Below, one piece after another: positions 7,891 to 16,937 of a stretch of DNA of 64,000 nt. How positions within the stretch are numbered: position 1 is the first letter of the stretch; each line of letters opens with the position of its first letter. This DNA comes from Streptomyces sp. 846.5. Its GTDB lineage: Bacteria > Actinomycetota > Actinomycetes > Streptomycetales > Streptomycetaceae. The notes beneath the pieces were generated by a model, which was given only the letters and a program-made list of their open reading frames with translations, was not told the DNA's origin and did no database searches. The stretch lies in the NCBI RefSeq assembly GCF_004365705.1, contig NZ_SOBN01000001.1, positions 1,628,555 to 1,692,554 on the forward strand, given 5' to 3'. Position numbers and translations under genes: made by a program.

Positions 7891-8916
7891 TCAGATACGG
7901 TCGCGCAGGCGGCGCTCGCGCCCGTAGAGGCCGACCACGGCGAGGATCAGCCCGCCGGTGACCATCTGCTGCTCGGCGGAGGGCAGTTGGGCGGCGCTGA
8001 GCAGCAGCGCGACCACGGACAACACCAGCGCGCCGAGCACGGTGCGCCAGTAGTCGCCGCGTCCGCCGAACATGGTGCCGCCGACGATCACCGCGGCCAG
8101 GGACTGGAACAGGTAGGGGTCGCCGACGGTGACGTTGCCCGATCCCGAGTACCCGGCCAGCAGGATGCCGACGCAGGTGGCCAGCACCGCACTGGCGACA
8201 TAGGCGCAGACCCAGGTCCTGCTGACCCGGACCAGGGCCAGCTTGGCAGCCTGCTGGTTCACCCCGGTGAGGTAGAGGTTGCGTCCGGCCCTGGTCCGGG
8301 TCAGTACCAGGCCGATGACCAGGGCGACCAGCGCCCAGATCAGCACCACCGGAGGGATCGCGAGCCCGAAGGTGCTGCCGTTGGCGGCGGTGAGGTCGCC
8401 GAGCCAGGCGGGGGTGACCCCGGTGGCGGCGCCGTTGATCCACTTGAGCAGCAGCCCGGAGACCAGGGCGCTCACGCCCAGCGTCACAATCAGCGGCTCG
8501 ACCTTGAACCGGTGCGAGAGCAGCCCGTTGACCAGCCCGCCGGCCGCGCCCACGGCCAGGGCGACCGCCGCCGCGGCCGGCACCGACCAGTGGTAGGTGC
8601 CGCACAGCTCGGCGATGATCACGTCCCCGGCCGAGATGAAGGCGGCGATGGAGAAGTCGATGCCGCCGACCAGCACCACGATGGTCTGTCCGGCTCCGGC
8701 CAGACCGAGCAGCGAGGCGTTGATCAGGATCGCGTACAGCACCCGGTGCGAGCCAAAGCCGTCGACGGTGGCGAGCCCGTACGCGTACAGCGCGACCAGG
8801 GCGGCGATCTGCAGCAGCGGGAAGCGGCGCTGCCAGTCCGAGAGCTGTGCGAGCAGCGGGGCCCCGCTCTCGGCGGCTTCCGGGACGGCGGTGTCGGTCA
8901 GCGCGGTGTCGCTCAT
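7891..8916 (-). CDS. Sugar ABC transporter permease (RbsC/YjfF-like), second of two
   Basis: 341 aa integral membrane protein with about eight to ten hydrophobic helices. Family marks are GQTIVVLVGGIDFSIAAF and FKVEPLIVTLGVSALVSG near the middle and VIVGGTMFGGRGDYWRTVLG towards the end, as in BPD_transp_2 permeases for monosaccharides. The ATG at 8916 overlaps the stop of the preceding permease gene (ATGA). Having two different permeases with one fused ATPase is the YtfT/YjfF arrangement of the galactofuranose/arabinose-type importer of E. coli. It likely forms a heterodimeric channel with its upstream partner. Confidence 0.88.
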   Translation of the reverse strand: MSDTALTDTAVPEAAESGAPLLAQLSDWQRRFPLLQIAALVALYAYGLATVDGFGSHRVLYAILINASLLGLAGAGQTIVVLVGGIDFSIAAFISAGDVIIAELCGTYHWSVPAAAAVALAVGAAGGLVNGLLSHRFKVEPLIVTLGVSALVSGLLLKWINGAATGVTPAWLGDLTAANGSTFGLAIPPVVLIWALVALVIGLVLTRTRAGRNLYLTGVNQQAAKLALVRVSRTWVCAYVASAVLATCVGILLAGYSGSGNVTVGDPYLFQSLAAVIVGGTMFGGRGDYWRTVLGALVLSVVALLLSAAQLPSAEQQMVTGGLILAVVGLYGRERRLRDRI

Positions 8917-9884
8917 GCGGCCCTCCGGCGGGTGTTGGTCAGCACCGCTCCGACGACCACGGCGAAGAGCAGCAGCGCCCCGTAGATCGCGGTGGACCAC
9001 AGGGTGGACACATTGACTTCATTGAGCAGGTTGTTGATCAGGTAGATGCTCCCGGCGCCCAGCAGCGATCCGACCAGGGAGCCGCGTCCGCCGCTCAGCG
9101 CCGTGCCGCCGAGCGCCACCGAGGCGATGGCGAGCAGGGTGTACTGGGTGGCCATGCTGGCGGCGCCCTCGCTGATCAGGGACATCAGCGCCAGCCCGGC
9201 GACCGCCGCGTAGAGGCCGCCGAGGGCGTAGGCGGCGATCCGTACCACCGGGACGTTCATCCCGGCGGAGTAGGCCGTCGCGTCGTCGCCGCCCACCGCG
9301 TACAGGGCCTTGATGAAGGGCGTGCGGGCGAGCAGCGCCCAGATCAGCAGGGGCGCGCCGATGGTCAGCAACGCACCGGGTATGGGACCGAAGGAGCCCG
9401 CCAGGTCCTTGGTCCACCAGGTGCTGCCGGTGGGGACCGAGCCGCCCTGGACCTGGGTGGCCAGGCCGCCGATGACGATGTTGGCGCAGAGGGTGGCCAC
9501 CACCGGCTGGAAGCGCAGTACCGCCACCATGAAGCCGTTGAGCGCGCCGATGGCGGCGCCGATCGCCAGGCAGATCGGCACCACGACGAACGGCGAGGTC
9601 AGCCCGTTGGGCAGCAGGTCGGCGACGATGACGATGTTGACCAGGGTCAGCGCCGGGCCGATGGAGATGTCGATCCCGCCGCCCCCGGAGAGGATCGCCG
9701 GGGTGCTGGCCATCGCCGCGCAGGCCAGCGGGGCGAAGGAGGCCAGCACGGTGGGCCAGTTGGAGACGGCGGCGAAGGCCGGCTGCACCGCGATGTCGAT
9801 CACCAGCAGGGTGACCGTGAGCAGCGCCGCGAAGGCGTAGGGACGCCGGGCGAGCAGGGCCCGGAAGGAGGCGAGGGCGGTCAT
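8913..9884 (-). CDS. Sugar ABC transporter permease (RbsC/YtfT-like), first of two
   Basis: 323 aa, multi-pass. Typical stretches are AILSGGGGIDISIGPALTLV, FQPVVATLCANIVIGGLA and SVALGGTALSGGRGSLVGSL, which align with the BPD_transp_2 family. Start and stop overlap neighbours by four bases on both sides (ATGA), so ATPase, permease 1 and permease 2 form one translationally coupled unit. The conserved GGR-GS loop near residue 275 is the segment next to the ATPase-coupling region. Sugar specificity cannot be read from the permease. Confidence 0.88.
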   Translation of the reverse strand: MTALASFRALLARRPYAFAALLTVTLLVIDIAVQPAFAAVSNWPTVLASFAPLACAAMASTPAILSGGGGIDISIGPALTLVNIVIVADLLPNGLTSPFVVVPICLAIGAAIGALNGFMVAVLRFQPVVATLCANIVIGGLATQVQGGSVPTGSTWWTKDLAGSFGPIPGALLTIGAPLLIWALLARTPFIKALYAVGGDDATAYSAGMNVPVVRIAAYALGGLYAAVAGLALMSLISEGAASMATQYTLLAIASVALGGTALSGGRGSLVGSLLGAGSIYLINNLLNEVNVSTLWSTAIYGALLLFAVVVGAVLTNTRRRAA

Positions 9885-11509
9885 GCGGCACCGTCCGGTG
9901 TGAGTGCGGAGGAGGCGGAGTCGCCGTCGGGGCCGTCGAGGGCGCCGTCGGCGGAGCCGTCGGCAACGGTCCGGCCGAAGAAGGCGGCGACCAGCGACTG
10001 CCTGGTCAGTTCGGACCGGGTCAGGGTTGCCGACAGCGCCCCCTCGCGGAAGACGAGGACCCGGTCCATCAGCTCGATGTGCTCGTCGACCTCGGTCGAC
10101 AGCATGACCACCGCGACGCCACGGGCCGTCAGTTCGGCCAGCAACGCATAGATGTCGCGCTTGGCGCCGATGTCCACACCGCGGGTGGGGTCGTTGAGCA
10201 GCAGCACCTGCGGATCGCGGGCCAGCCAGCGGGCGATCACCACCTTCTGCTGGTTGCCGCCGGACAGGGTGGTGATCGGGTCGGATCCCCGGCCCATCCG
10301 GATCTTCAGCGCGCTCCGGTAGGGAGCGAACCGGGCCTGCGCCGCCCTGCGCGAGAGCAGTCCGGACCGGCGGTCCTGACGCAGCGTCGCCGCGCTGAAG
10401 TTCTCCCGCACGGACATGGTCCCGAACAGCGCTTCGGCCCTGCGGTCGCGCGGCACGTAGCCGATGCCGGCGGCCGCGGCCTGCTGCTCGGAGCGGATCG
10501 GCGTCTCCGCCCCGGCCACGGTCCTGAGCACCGAGCCCTCGCCCGGGGGTCCCTCCCAGAGGGCCCTGATGAAGGCGTCCTGTCCATGGCCCTCCAGACC
10601 GGCCAGGCCGACCACCTCCCCGGCCCGCAGTTCGAAGTCGACCGGCTCGGTCCCGGGGTGCAGTCGCACCCCACTGGCCCGCAGCAGCACCGGCGCGTTG
10701 GGGTCGAGCTGCCGTTCGGCGACGTCGGCCGTGACCGATCCGCCAAGGTGCTCCGAGCCGGTCATCAGCCGCACCAGCTCGGCCGTGGTGGCCTGGGCCG
10801 CGTCCAGGCTGACCACGGACTCGCCGGAGCGCAGCACCGACACCCGGTCGGCGATGGCGTCCACCTCGTCCATCCGGTGCGAGACGAACAGCACGGACAT
10901 GCCGTCCGCCTTGCGCCGGGCGATGGCCTGGAACAGCCGGTCCCGGGTGGCGACGTCCAGGGCGCTGGTGGCCTCGTCCAGGATCAGCACCCTGGGGTCG
11001 CGGACCAGGGCACGGGCGATCCCGCAGGCCTGGCGGTCGCTGAGGGACAGCTGCTCGACCGGGGTGTCCAGATCGGGCACCTGCTCCAGCAGCTCCCCCA
11101 GCACCGCGGCCGCCAGGCTGCGCTTGTCGGCCTCGGCGACCCGGCGCCGGAAGACCCCGTCCGCGCCGAGCCAGACGTTCTCCAGCACCGAGCGCGGTCC
11201 GACCACCAGGACCTCCTGGTAGACGGCCATCACCCCGGCCTTGATCGCCGCCGCCGGACCGCCGAAGCGGACCGCCCGGCCGCCGACCGTCAGGGTGCCG
11301 GAGTCGGGGGCGTGCACGCCGGTGAGGATCTTCACCAGGGTGCTCTTCCCCGAGCCGTTCTCCCCCATCAGCGCATGCACCTCACCGGCCGGCAGCCGGA
11401 GCGAGCAGGACCGCAAGGCCCTGGTCGCCCCGAATGCCTTGGCGAGTCCGACGGCCTCCAGCACCGCCTCGCTCCCTGGCAGGCCCCCCGCCTGGCTCTG
11501 CTCGTTCAA
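9881..11509 (-). CDS. Sugar ABC transporter ATP-binding protein, two fused ATPase domains (RbsA/YtfR-like)
   Basis: 542 aa. Domain 1 has Walker A GENGSGKST, signature LSLSDRQACGIARAL and Walker B VLILDEATSALD. Domain 2 has a degenerate P-loop region (GLEGHGQDAF) and an intact signature LSGGNQQKVVIARWLARDP followed by LLLNDPTRGVDIGAK, exactly the RbsA pattern in which the second site is weaker. In domain 1 the canonical signature is altered (SLSDRQ), also seen in RbsA. I chose the TTG at 11509 because AAGGAG lies seven bases upstream; no ATG/GTG nearby fits. It powers import through the two coupled permeases downstream, fed by the lipoprotein encoded upstream. Confidence 0.88.
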   Translation of the reverse strand: MNEQSQAGGLPGSEAVLEAVGLAKAFGATRALRSCSLRLPAGEVHALMGENGSGKSTLVKILTGVHAPDSGTLTVGGRAVRFGGPAAAIKAGVMAVYQEVLVVGPRSVLENVWLGADGVFRRRVAEADKRSLAAAVLGELLEQVPDLDTPVEQLSLSDRQACGIARALVRDPRVLILDEATSALDVATRDRLFQAIARRKADGMSVLFVSHRMDEVDAIADRVSVLRSGESVVSLDAAQATTAELVRLMTGSEHLGGSVTADVAERQLDPNAPVLLRASGVRLHPGTEPVDFELRAGEVVGLAGLEGHGQDAFIRALWEGPPGEGSVLRTVAGAETPIRSEQQAAAAGIGYVPRDRRAEALFGTMSVRENFSAATLRQDRRSGLLSRRAAQARFAPYRSALKIRMGRGSDPITTLSGGNQQKVVIARWLARDPQVLLLNDPTRGVDIGAKRDIYALLAELTARGVAVVMLSTEVDEHIELMDRVLVFREGALSATLTRSELTRQSLVAAFFGRTVADGSADGALDGPDGDSASSALTPDGAA

Positions 11510-11576
11510 CGCACTACTCCTTGCCTGTCGACTCACTGCTGCCTTGCGGAGGCGTGCCGGATCGGCGGCTACTGGC

Positions 11577-12863
11577 CTACTGGCCGAAGAAGCCGTCGAT
11601 GTAGGCGCTGGTCGCAAAGGGCTGGTTGACGTCGGCGGCGGTGACCGTCGAGGCGTCGCCGACCTTGAAGGTCGACTTGCTGAAGCTCGACACATTGCTG
11701 CTGGTCACCAGCGGCGGGTTGATCACGATGTCGGAGAGCTTGACGCCCTTGCCGTCCAGCATGTTCTTCGCGACCTGGGCCACCGCCTGCGCCAGTCCGT
11801 CACCCGGGTTGTACAGGCCGACGCCCTGGTACTTGCTCTGGTTGGCGGTCCAGTAGGCGACGCCGCCCGTGGTCAGGCCGTTGTCGGCGATCGTCGGGAC
11901 GGTGACGCCGGACTTCTGGAAGGCCGAGATGATGCCGGTGGTCATCGGACCGCCCTCCAGCACGCCGCCGATGGTCTTGGTGGGGTTGGCGGCGAGGTAC
12001 TGCTGGACGCTGGTCTGCGCCGTGGTGGGCGAGAAGTCGGTGTAGATCGAGTCGTCGAGGGTGATCCCCGAGCACAGCGCCAGCGCCGCCTTGGCGCCGT
12101 TGAAGGAGTCGGTGTCGATCGGCACGCCCTTGATGCCGTGCACCCCCAGGACGGTGCCCTTGCCGCCCATGATCTTGGCGACGGCGGCGGCCTGCGCCTC
12201 GCCGGCGGCGAAGGAGTTGGGGACCACGTTGACGGTGTTGGCGTCCACCACGTTGTTGAGCATCGAGATGGACGGGATGCCGGCCGCCGCGGCCTTGTCG
12301 ACCACCGACTCGAAGCCGGAGGCCAGCGGCTGATAGACGATCAGATCGACCTTGTCGGTGATCAGCTGGTTGAACTGGGCGATCTGGCTGGTCACCTCGT
12401 TGCTGGAGACCAGGTCGATGACCTTGTAGCCGTCGGCCTTCAGGTACTGCTGCAGCGAGGTGTTGATCAGCGTCTGGTACGGGTTGCTGAGCTGCGACTC
12501 GGATATGCCGATGGTGAACCCGCTGGTCCTGCTCGGCTTCCAGCTCGCCCACTTGCTCGCCTGGACGGTGCCCGAGTAACCGCTGTACGCGGCCTCGTAC
12601 TGCGCGCCCAGCGCCTTGACCAGACCCGCGGCGTCCTTGAACGACTCGGTGGGAACGGTCCCGCAGGACGAACTGCCGGTCGACCCGGTCGAGCTGCTGC
12701 CCGAGGACCCGCTGCTCGCTGTGGTCGTCGTCGAACTGCTGCACCCCGCAGCCGTGAACGCGAGCACAGTCGCAGCACAGAGAGCGCCGGCGATCCGGGA
12801 AGTGCGACGACGGCGGGGGGCGGGGACGGCCGACGGCGGGGAAGGGGCGGGAGTTGCGGTCAT
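11577..12863 (-). CDS. Sugar-binding lipoprotein of ABC importer (RbsB/YtfQ-like)
   Basis: 428 aa. A positively charged head (RRRRTSRIAG), a hydrophobic helix and the lipobox FTAAGC followed by a Ser/Thr-rich linker mark a lipoprotein. The mature part is a periplasmic-binding-protein type 1 fold: FTIGISESQLSNPYQTLIN at its start, DLIVYQPLASGFESVVDKAA and VLGVHGIKGVPIDTDSFNGA. It is longer than ordinary RbsB proteins (about 300 aa) because of an N-terminal extension of about 60-80 residues. It is the first gene of the importer operon and is separated by 67 bases from the ATPase gene. Which sugar is bound is unknown; the two-permease set suggests a pentose or galactofuranose-like sugar. Confidence 0.87.
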   Translation of the reverse strand: MTATPAPSPPSAVPAPRRRRTSRIAGALCAATVLAFTAAGCSSSTTTTASSGSSGSSSTGSTGSSSCGTVPTESFKDAAGLVKALGAQYEAAYSGYSGTVQASKWASWKPSRTSGFTIGISESQLSNPYQTLINTSLQQYLKADGYKVIDLVSSNEVTSQIAQFNQLITDKVDLIVYQPLASGFESVVDKAAAAGIPSISMLNNVVDANTVNVVPNSFAAGEAQAAAVAKIMGGKGTVLGVHGIKGVPIDTDSFNGAKAALALCSGITLDDSIYTDFSPTTAQTSVQQYLAANPTKTIGGVLEGGPMTTGIISAFQKSGVTVPTIADNGLTTGGVAYWTANQSKYQGVGLYNPGDGLAQAVAQVAKNMLDGKGVKLSDIVINPPLVTSSNVSSFSKSTFKVGDASTVTAADVNQPFATSAYIDGFFGQ

Positions 12864-13019
12864 CGTGGGGACTCTCCCTTGAGTCTGGTTCAAGCTCAGT
12901 TCATGGGTGTTCGCTGTGGCATCAACTGCTGCGGCGGGTGGCGTACAGAAGGGGAAGCAGCAGTGTCAGCGATGCAGCGCAGCGTATGAAGCGGCCATCA
13001 CCAGGGACAAGGCACGGTG

Positions 13020-13772
13020 TCATCGCCGGACAGCATGGGTGGTATGCGGGCCGCCCGGCGGCTGCTGCTGATGGCTGCCATCGGCGACGACGGTCGTCGG
13101 ACGGGACCGGCCGACCCCGCTGATCCGGCCGCAGGCCAGGCCGATCAGCGCCGCGGTGCAGTGTCCGATCGTGGTGAAGTCCGGCAGCGCGCCGTACCAG
13201 TCGGCCCGGGAGAGCGGATACAGCACCGCGATCCCGGCCCACCAGGGCCGCAGCAGGCGCGGCAGCAGCGGCGTGACGGCGGCCACCGCCGCGATGGACG
13301 CATAGCTCACGCCGAAGTCCAGGCTGTGCCGGGTCCAGCCCGGGTACGAGCCGTCACTGATCGCGACGGCGATCACCGCGGTCGTGGTGAGCGTCGCGCC
13401 GACATGGGCCGCCAGGACGAGGGCGACCGCACGCGGCGTCCCGATGCTGCGCTCCAGCAGCGCCAGGCAGACGGCCAGCCCGACCACCACGACCAGCAGC
13501 AGGTTCAGCGCACCGCCGGGGTCGACCACCAGCAGACTGCCGAACAGGCTGCCCAGCGGGTGGTGACCCATATTGTCCAGATTGGTGCTGATCCCCTGCC
13601 GCAGCCGGTCCCCGTCCGACTCGGGCAGCACCCACCGCAGCAGGGCCGCGTCCACCGCCAGCAGCAGCAGATAGCCGAAGGCCGCCGGGTTCCGACGCGG
13701 ATACCCGGCGGCCCAACGGAGCAGCTGTGCCCCCGGCGACCGGGGAGGATCAGTGCGCATGGCGGTCATCAT
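13020..13772 (-). CDS. Rhomboid-like integral membrane protein
   Basis: About 250 aa with six or so hydrophobic segments. Two features recall rhomboid proteases: a GVSYAS stretch in a late helix, where rhomboids carry the catalytic Ser in a GxSx motif, and a later HCTAALIGLACG, where they carry the catalytic His one helix before the end. It resembles the actinobacterial rhomboid-like group rather than classical GlpG, lacking the usual WR and HxxxN landmarks. The C-terminal 30 residues are polar and His/Gln-rich. Two adjacent ATG codons (13769, 13772) are possible starts; no good ribosome site decides between them. It could equally be a non-proteolytic membrane protein. Confidence 0.6.
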   Translation of the reverse strand: MMTAMRTDPPRSPGAQLLRWAAGYPRRNPAAFGYLLLLAVDAALLRWVLPESDGDRLRQGISTNLDNMGHHPLGSLFGSLLVVDPGGALNLLLVVVVGLAVCLALLERSIGTPRAVALVLAAHVGATLTTTAVIAVAISDGSYPGWTRHSLDFGVSYASIAAVAAVTPLLPRLLRPWWAGIAVLYPLSRADWYGALPDFTTIGHCTAALIGLACGRISGVGRSRPTTVVADGSHQQQPPGGPHTTHAVRR

Positions 13773-13833
13773 CCCCGACCGCCGACGGCCCGGTCTGCGG
13801 TGGCCCGGCCTGCGGTGGCCGATCTCCGACGGC

Positions 13834-16473
13834 TCAGCTGCCGATCATGACGGTCCGCGACAGAACGCCGGTGGTGGCGTCGGTGCCCAGGGTCAGCGAG
13901 CGGGCGCCGAGAGCCGTCCTCCATCCGTTGGCCGCGGTGGACCAGTACTGGAGCTGCCGGGTCGGAATGGTGATGGTGACCGTCCGGGACTGGCCGGGAG
14001 CCAGCCGGACCCGGTCGTACCCGGCCAGCGCGGTCGGGGCGAACTGCGCACCCGCGGGCGGGTTCTGCGGTGCCCCGAGGTAGAGCTGCGGGACGGCGTC
14101 CCCGGTGACCGACCCGGTGTTGCTGACCCGGAAGCTGACGGCGAGGCCGTCACGCGTCCGGTGGGCCGACAGGTCCGCATACCGGAACCGGCTGTAGCTC
14201 AGTCCGTAGCCGAAGGGGAACAACGGGGTCTCGCCGGTGGCCGCGTAGAACCGGTAGCCGACGTCGACGCCCTCGGAGTACGTGGTGACCGGGCAGTTGA
14301 GCAGGGTCGCACCGAAGGGGACGCAGGTCCCGGTGCCGCCGACACCGGCGGAGCTGCGCTCCGGGTGGGACGCCTGGTGCGCGACCTCCTGGCTGAGCGA
14401 AGCCGGCCAGGTGAAGGGCAGCTTCCCGCCCGGGTCCACCTTGCCCAGCAGGACGTCAGCGGTCGCCTGACCGCCCTTGTCGCCCGGGTACCACATCTCC
14501 AGCACCGACTTCACCTTGCCGAGCCACGGCATGGCCACAGGCTGGCTGGTGTTCAGCACGACCACGGTGTTGGGGTTGACCGCCGCCACATCGGCGATCA
14601 GCTGGTCCTGCCCCTCCGGCAGTGGCTTGGACAGATCACCGGCGCTCCAGGCGAACACCACAGCCGTGCCCGCGTGGCGCGCGGCGTTCACCGCGGCGTC
14701 GTGGGCGGCCTGCTGCTGCGCCGGGGTGACCCAGTCCAGTCGCACCTGGACCGGCCTCCCCGACACATCGGGCGTGGCCGCGACCGCCAGGGTGTGCGCA
14801 CCGGCGGTCAGATGGACGAGCGTGCGTCCGTTGGCGAGGCCGTCGGTGGTCGGCAACGGACCGTTGCCGTCGGTCGCGTGGACCACGCCGTACCGGGGCG
14901 CGCTGGTGAAACCGGCACCCACGGTGGTCAGCGTGGTCCCGTCCACGGTCAGTCCCGCGGTGGCGCCGAGGGCCTGGATGTTCAGCCAGTAGTCCCCAGT
15001 CTGAGGAACCGTCAAAGTCCCACTCCAGGACGCGGCCTGACCCGCAGGCAGGGCTTTGCCGCCGGTGAAGTCCAGCGTCGCGTCGACACCGCCGCCGTCC
15101 CGAAGCAGCCCGGGCTGCCCGCCGTGCGACAGCGCCGAGGCCGGCACCGCCGTACCCGTCATGTCGTCCCCGACCGAGTAGCTGATGCCGGAGCTGTCGC
15201 GGTGGCCCAACTCCTGCCGCAGCACCTGGTACGTCCCGGTCTGCTCGGCGACCAGGCCCCCGGACTTCTCGCCGCCGCCGTCGGTGGCGATGGTCTGCCC
15301 TGCGCCCGGTCCGATCAGCGCCAGCGAGGACAGCGACTTCCCGCCCAGCGGAAGGGCGGACTCGTTGTTCTTGAGCAGCGTCGCGGCGTCCTGCCCCGTC
15401 TTGAGCACGACCTTCTCGTCCGCCGCAGTGGGCAACGGGGTGACGTTGTGCTTGGACCTGCCGTCCAACAGCCCGAAGCGGTCGTACTCGTAGAGGATGC
15501 GTCCCACCGCCTGGGTCACTCGGGACTCCTGCACCGAACCGTTGGCGATCGCCGCCTTGAGCGCGGCGGAGGTGAAGAATGCAGGCAGCAGCCCGCCGAA
15601 CCCGCCGCCGGGCATCTCCATGTCCAGACCGGCGTTGAGGTAGCCGGTGGCGTGGTTGGCGCCCCAGTCCGAGGTCACGAACCCCTTGAAGCCGAGCTCG
15701 TCACGCAGGATCGTCGTCAGAACGTCCGAACTGCCGCACGCCTGGGCACTGTTGACGACGTTGTAGGAGCACATCACCGAGGACACACCGGCGTTGATCG
15801 CGTCGGCGAAGGGCTGCAGGTAGATCTCGTGCAGGGTCTGCTGGTCCACGCTCATGTTGTTGCCGCCGTCGTAGGCGATGTAGTGCTTGACCTGGGCCAT
15901 CGTGCCCTGGCTCTGGATCCCGGTGATCTCGGCCGCGCCGGTCTGCCCGGTCAGCAGCGGGTCCTCACCGAAGGTGTTGAAGCCCCGGGACCAGGAGGTG
16001 TCCCGGTCCATGTTCACGAACGGCTCCAGCACCACGTCCTGGCCCAAGGCCCTGGCATCGCGCCCGATCACCTCGCCGTTGAGCCGGGCATCGCTCCGGC
16101 TGAAGGTGGCGGCGACGCCCATGGTGGCGGTCATCCCGGTGGAGTCCTGCTTGGTGATCACCCCGGGCGGCCCGTCACTCAACCGCAGCGAGGGAATCCC
16201 CAACCGCGGGACGCCCGGCAGATATCCGGCCTGGTACTGGTTGGTGGACGCGGCCTCGGCCTGCCCCTCGATCATGGAGAGCTTCTCGTCCAGGGTCATC
16301 TTGGCCAACAGTCGGTCCACCCGGGCATCCCCGGTGACCGACACCGACCGAGCGAACGCGGCGGGCGCCCCGGCCCCGGCAAGCCCGAGCGTACTGACCA
16401 GCGCAACGGCACACACCGTCGCCCGCCGGAGACGGCTGCGGTTGTTGCTGCTGTTGTTGAGGGTGGTGTGCAT
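13834..16473 (-). CDS. Secreted glycoside hydrolase family 3 beta-glucosidase with PA14-like insert
   Basis: 879 aa, secreted by an N-terminal signal ending near APAAFA. Order of domains: GH3 TIM-barrel (from RVDRLLAKMTLDEKLSMIEG; nucleophile Asp in FVTSDWGANH), alpha/beta sandwich (KTGQDAATLLKNNESALPL), a PA14-like beta domain interrupting it (SWSGTLTVPQTGDYWLNIQA), and a C-terminal Fn3-like domain (LSYSRFRYADL onward). GH3 enzymes of this layout remove terminal beta-linked glucose or related sugars. The ATG at 16473 is chosen because the signal peptide starts there; a longer frame is Arg/Pro-rich and lacks a ribosome site. A hairpin and a likely promoter lie upstream. Substrate may include beta-glucans or saponin-type glycosides. 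Confidence 0.9.
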   Translation of the reverse strand: MHTTLNNSSNNRSRLRRATVCAVALVSTLGLAGAGAPAAFARSVSVTGDARVDRLLAKMTLDEKLSMIEGQAEAASTNQYQAGYLPGVPRLGIPSLRLSDGPPGVITKQDSTGMTATMGVAATFSRSDARLNGEVIGRDARALGQDVVLEPFVNMDRDTSWSRGFNTFGEDPLLTGQTGAAEITGIQSQGTMAQVKHYIAYDGGNNMSVDQQTLHEIYLQPFADAINAGVSSVMCSYNVVNSAQACGSSDVLTTILRDELGFKGFVTSDWGANHATGYLNAGLDMEMPGGGFGGLLPAFFTSAALKAAIANGSVQESRVTQAVGRILYEYDRFGLLDGRSKHNVTPLPTAADEKVVLKTGQDAATLLKNNESALPLGGKSLSSLALIGPGAGQTIATDGGGEKSGGLVAEQTGTYQVLRQELGHRDSSGISYSVGDDMTGTAVPASALSHGGQPGLLRDGGGVDATLDFTGGKALPAGQAASWSGTLTVPQTGDYWLNIQALGATAGLTVDGTTLTTVGAGFTSAPRYGVVHATDGNGPLPTTDGLANGRTLVHLTAGAHTLAVAATPDVSGRPVQVRLDWVTPAQQQAAHDAAVNAARHAGTAVVFAWSAGDLSKPLPEGQDQLIADVAAVNPNTVVVLNTSQPVAMPWLGKVKSVLEMWYPGDKGGQATADVLLGKVDPGGKLPFTWPASLSQEVAHQASHPERSSAGVGGTGTCVPFGATLLNCPVTTYSEGVDVGYRFYAATGETPLFPFGYGLSYSRFRYADLSAHRTRDGLAVSFRVSNTGSVTGDAVPQLYLGAPQNPPAGAQFAPTALAGYDRVRLAPGQSRTVTITIPTRQLQYWSTAANGWRTALGARSLTLGTDATTGVLSRTVMIGS

Positions 16474-16528
16474 ACGGCTCTGCCTCTCTTCAAGGCGGCA
16501 CGTCCCTGTGCGCCTGGCGAGCGGAGAA

Positions 16529-16559
16529 GCCCCCGCCGTCAGGTGGGAACGGCGGGGGC
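16529..16559. other. Perfect 11-bp hairpin in the 5' leader of the GH3 gene
   Basis: Bases 16529-16539 pair exactly with 16549-16559 around a 9-base loop. It lies about 56 bases before the GH3 start and downstream of the likely promoter, so it is transcribed in the leader. It could act as an attenuator or stabilise the mRNA; function is not shown. Confidence 0.5.
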
Positions 16560-16670
16560 GGCACTGTACGCGAACGGCCGGCGACGGAGCCCCGGCCTGG
16601 GCGAATGCATGGTCATCAGGCGACAGGTCGTGAACCTGACTCACGTGTCACCAAGGACCCATGGCTGTTG

Positions 16671-16699
16671 AGTGTTCAATGGAACGCTGAACGGGTCAA
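16671..16699 (-). promoter_or_regulatory. Candidate GH3 promoter with inverted repeat in the spacer
   Basis: Read on the minus strand, TTGACC (16694-16699) and AACACT (16671-16676) are 17 bases apart. Between them lies GTTCA-N9-TGAAC (16674-16692), which overlaps the -10 element and would suit repressor binding. Match and spacing are good but not proof. Confidence 0.45.
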
Positions 16700-16937
16700 G
16701 CCCTTGCACAGGAAGCAACCAGGTTGACCCGCTTGGCTTCAACAACTGAAGACGGCCGGGCAGTTGACGCCCCACGCCTGCAACGGCAACACCCATGCCG
16801 CGAGCGCACCCACCGTCCCCCGGGCTCCGCCCGGACAGAAGCGGCTCCGCCGGGACGGGGGCTCGGCCGCGCGACGCACGCCGCCCCGACGCCGGCGGCG
16901 ACGCCCCGTCTCCCCCGCCTGACCGCCCCCGCTCCCC

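Larger units (their letters stand above)
16474..16937. promoter_or_regulatory. Long non-coding gap between GH3 gene and efeB
   Basis: 464 bases without a convincing gene. From right to left it holds GC-rich self-complementary sequence just past the efeB stop (16800-16930, possible terminator), a likely leftward promoter with an inverted repeat (16671-16699), and a strong 11-base-pair hairpin in the GH3 leader (16529-16559). Another pair of arms, CGGGTCAA at 16692-16699 and TTGACCCG about 25 bases to the right, also forms an inverted repeat and could be an operator. Confidence 0.5.

Noticed and set aside
12888..12909. GTTCAAGCTCA-GTTCATGGGTG as a PHO box before the sugar-binding protein gene
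   Set aside because: Spacing is right and GTTCA is repeated, but the following Y-Y positions do not match the PhoP unit in either repeat.
13788..13817. Two copies of a 15-base GC-rich unit between the GH3 stop and the rhomboid-like start
   Set aside because: Short, GC-biased and not symmetric; I could not assign it a role as operator or terminator.
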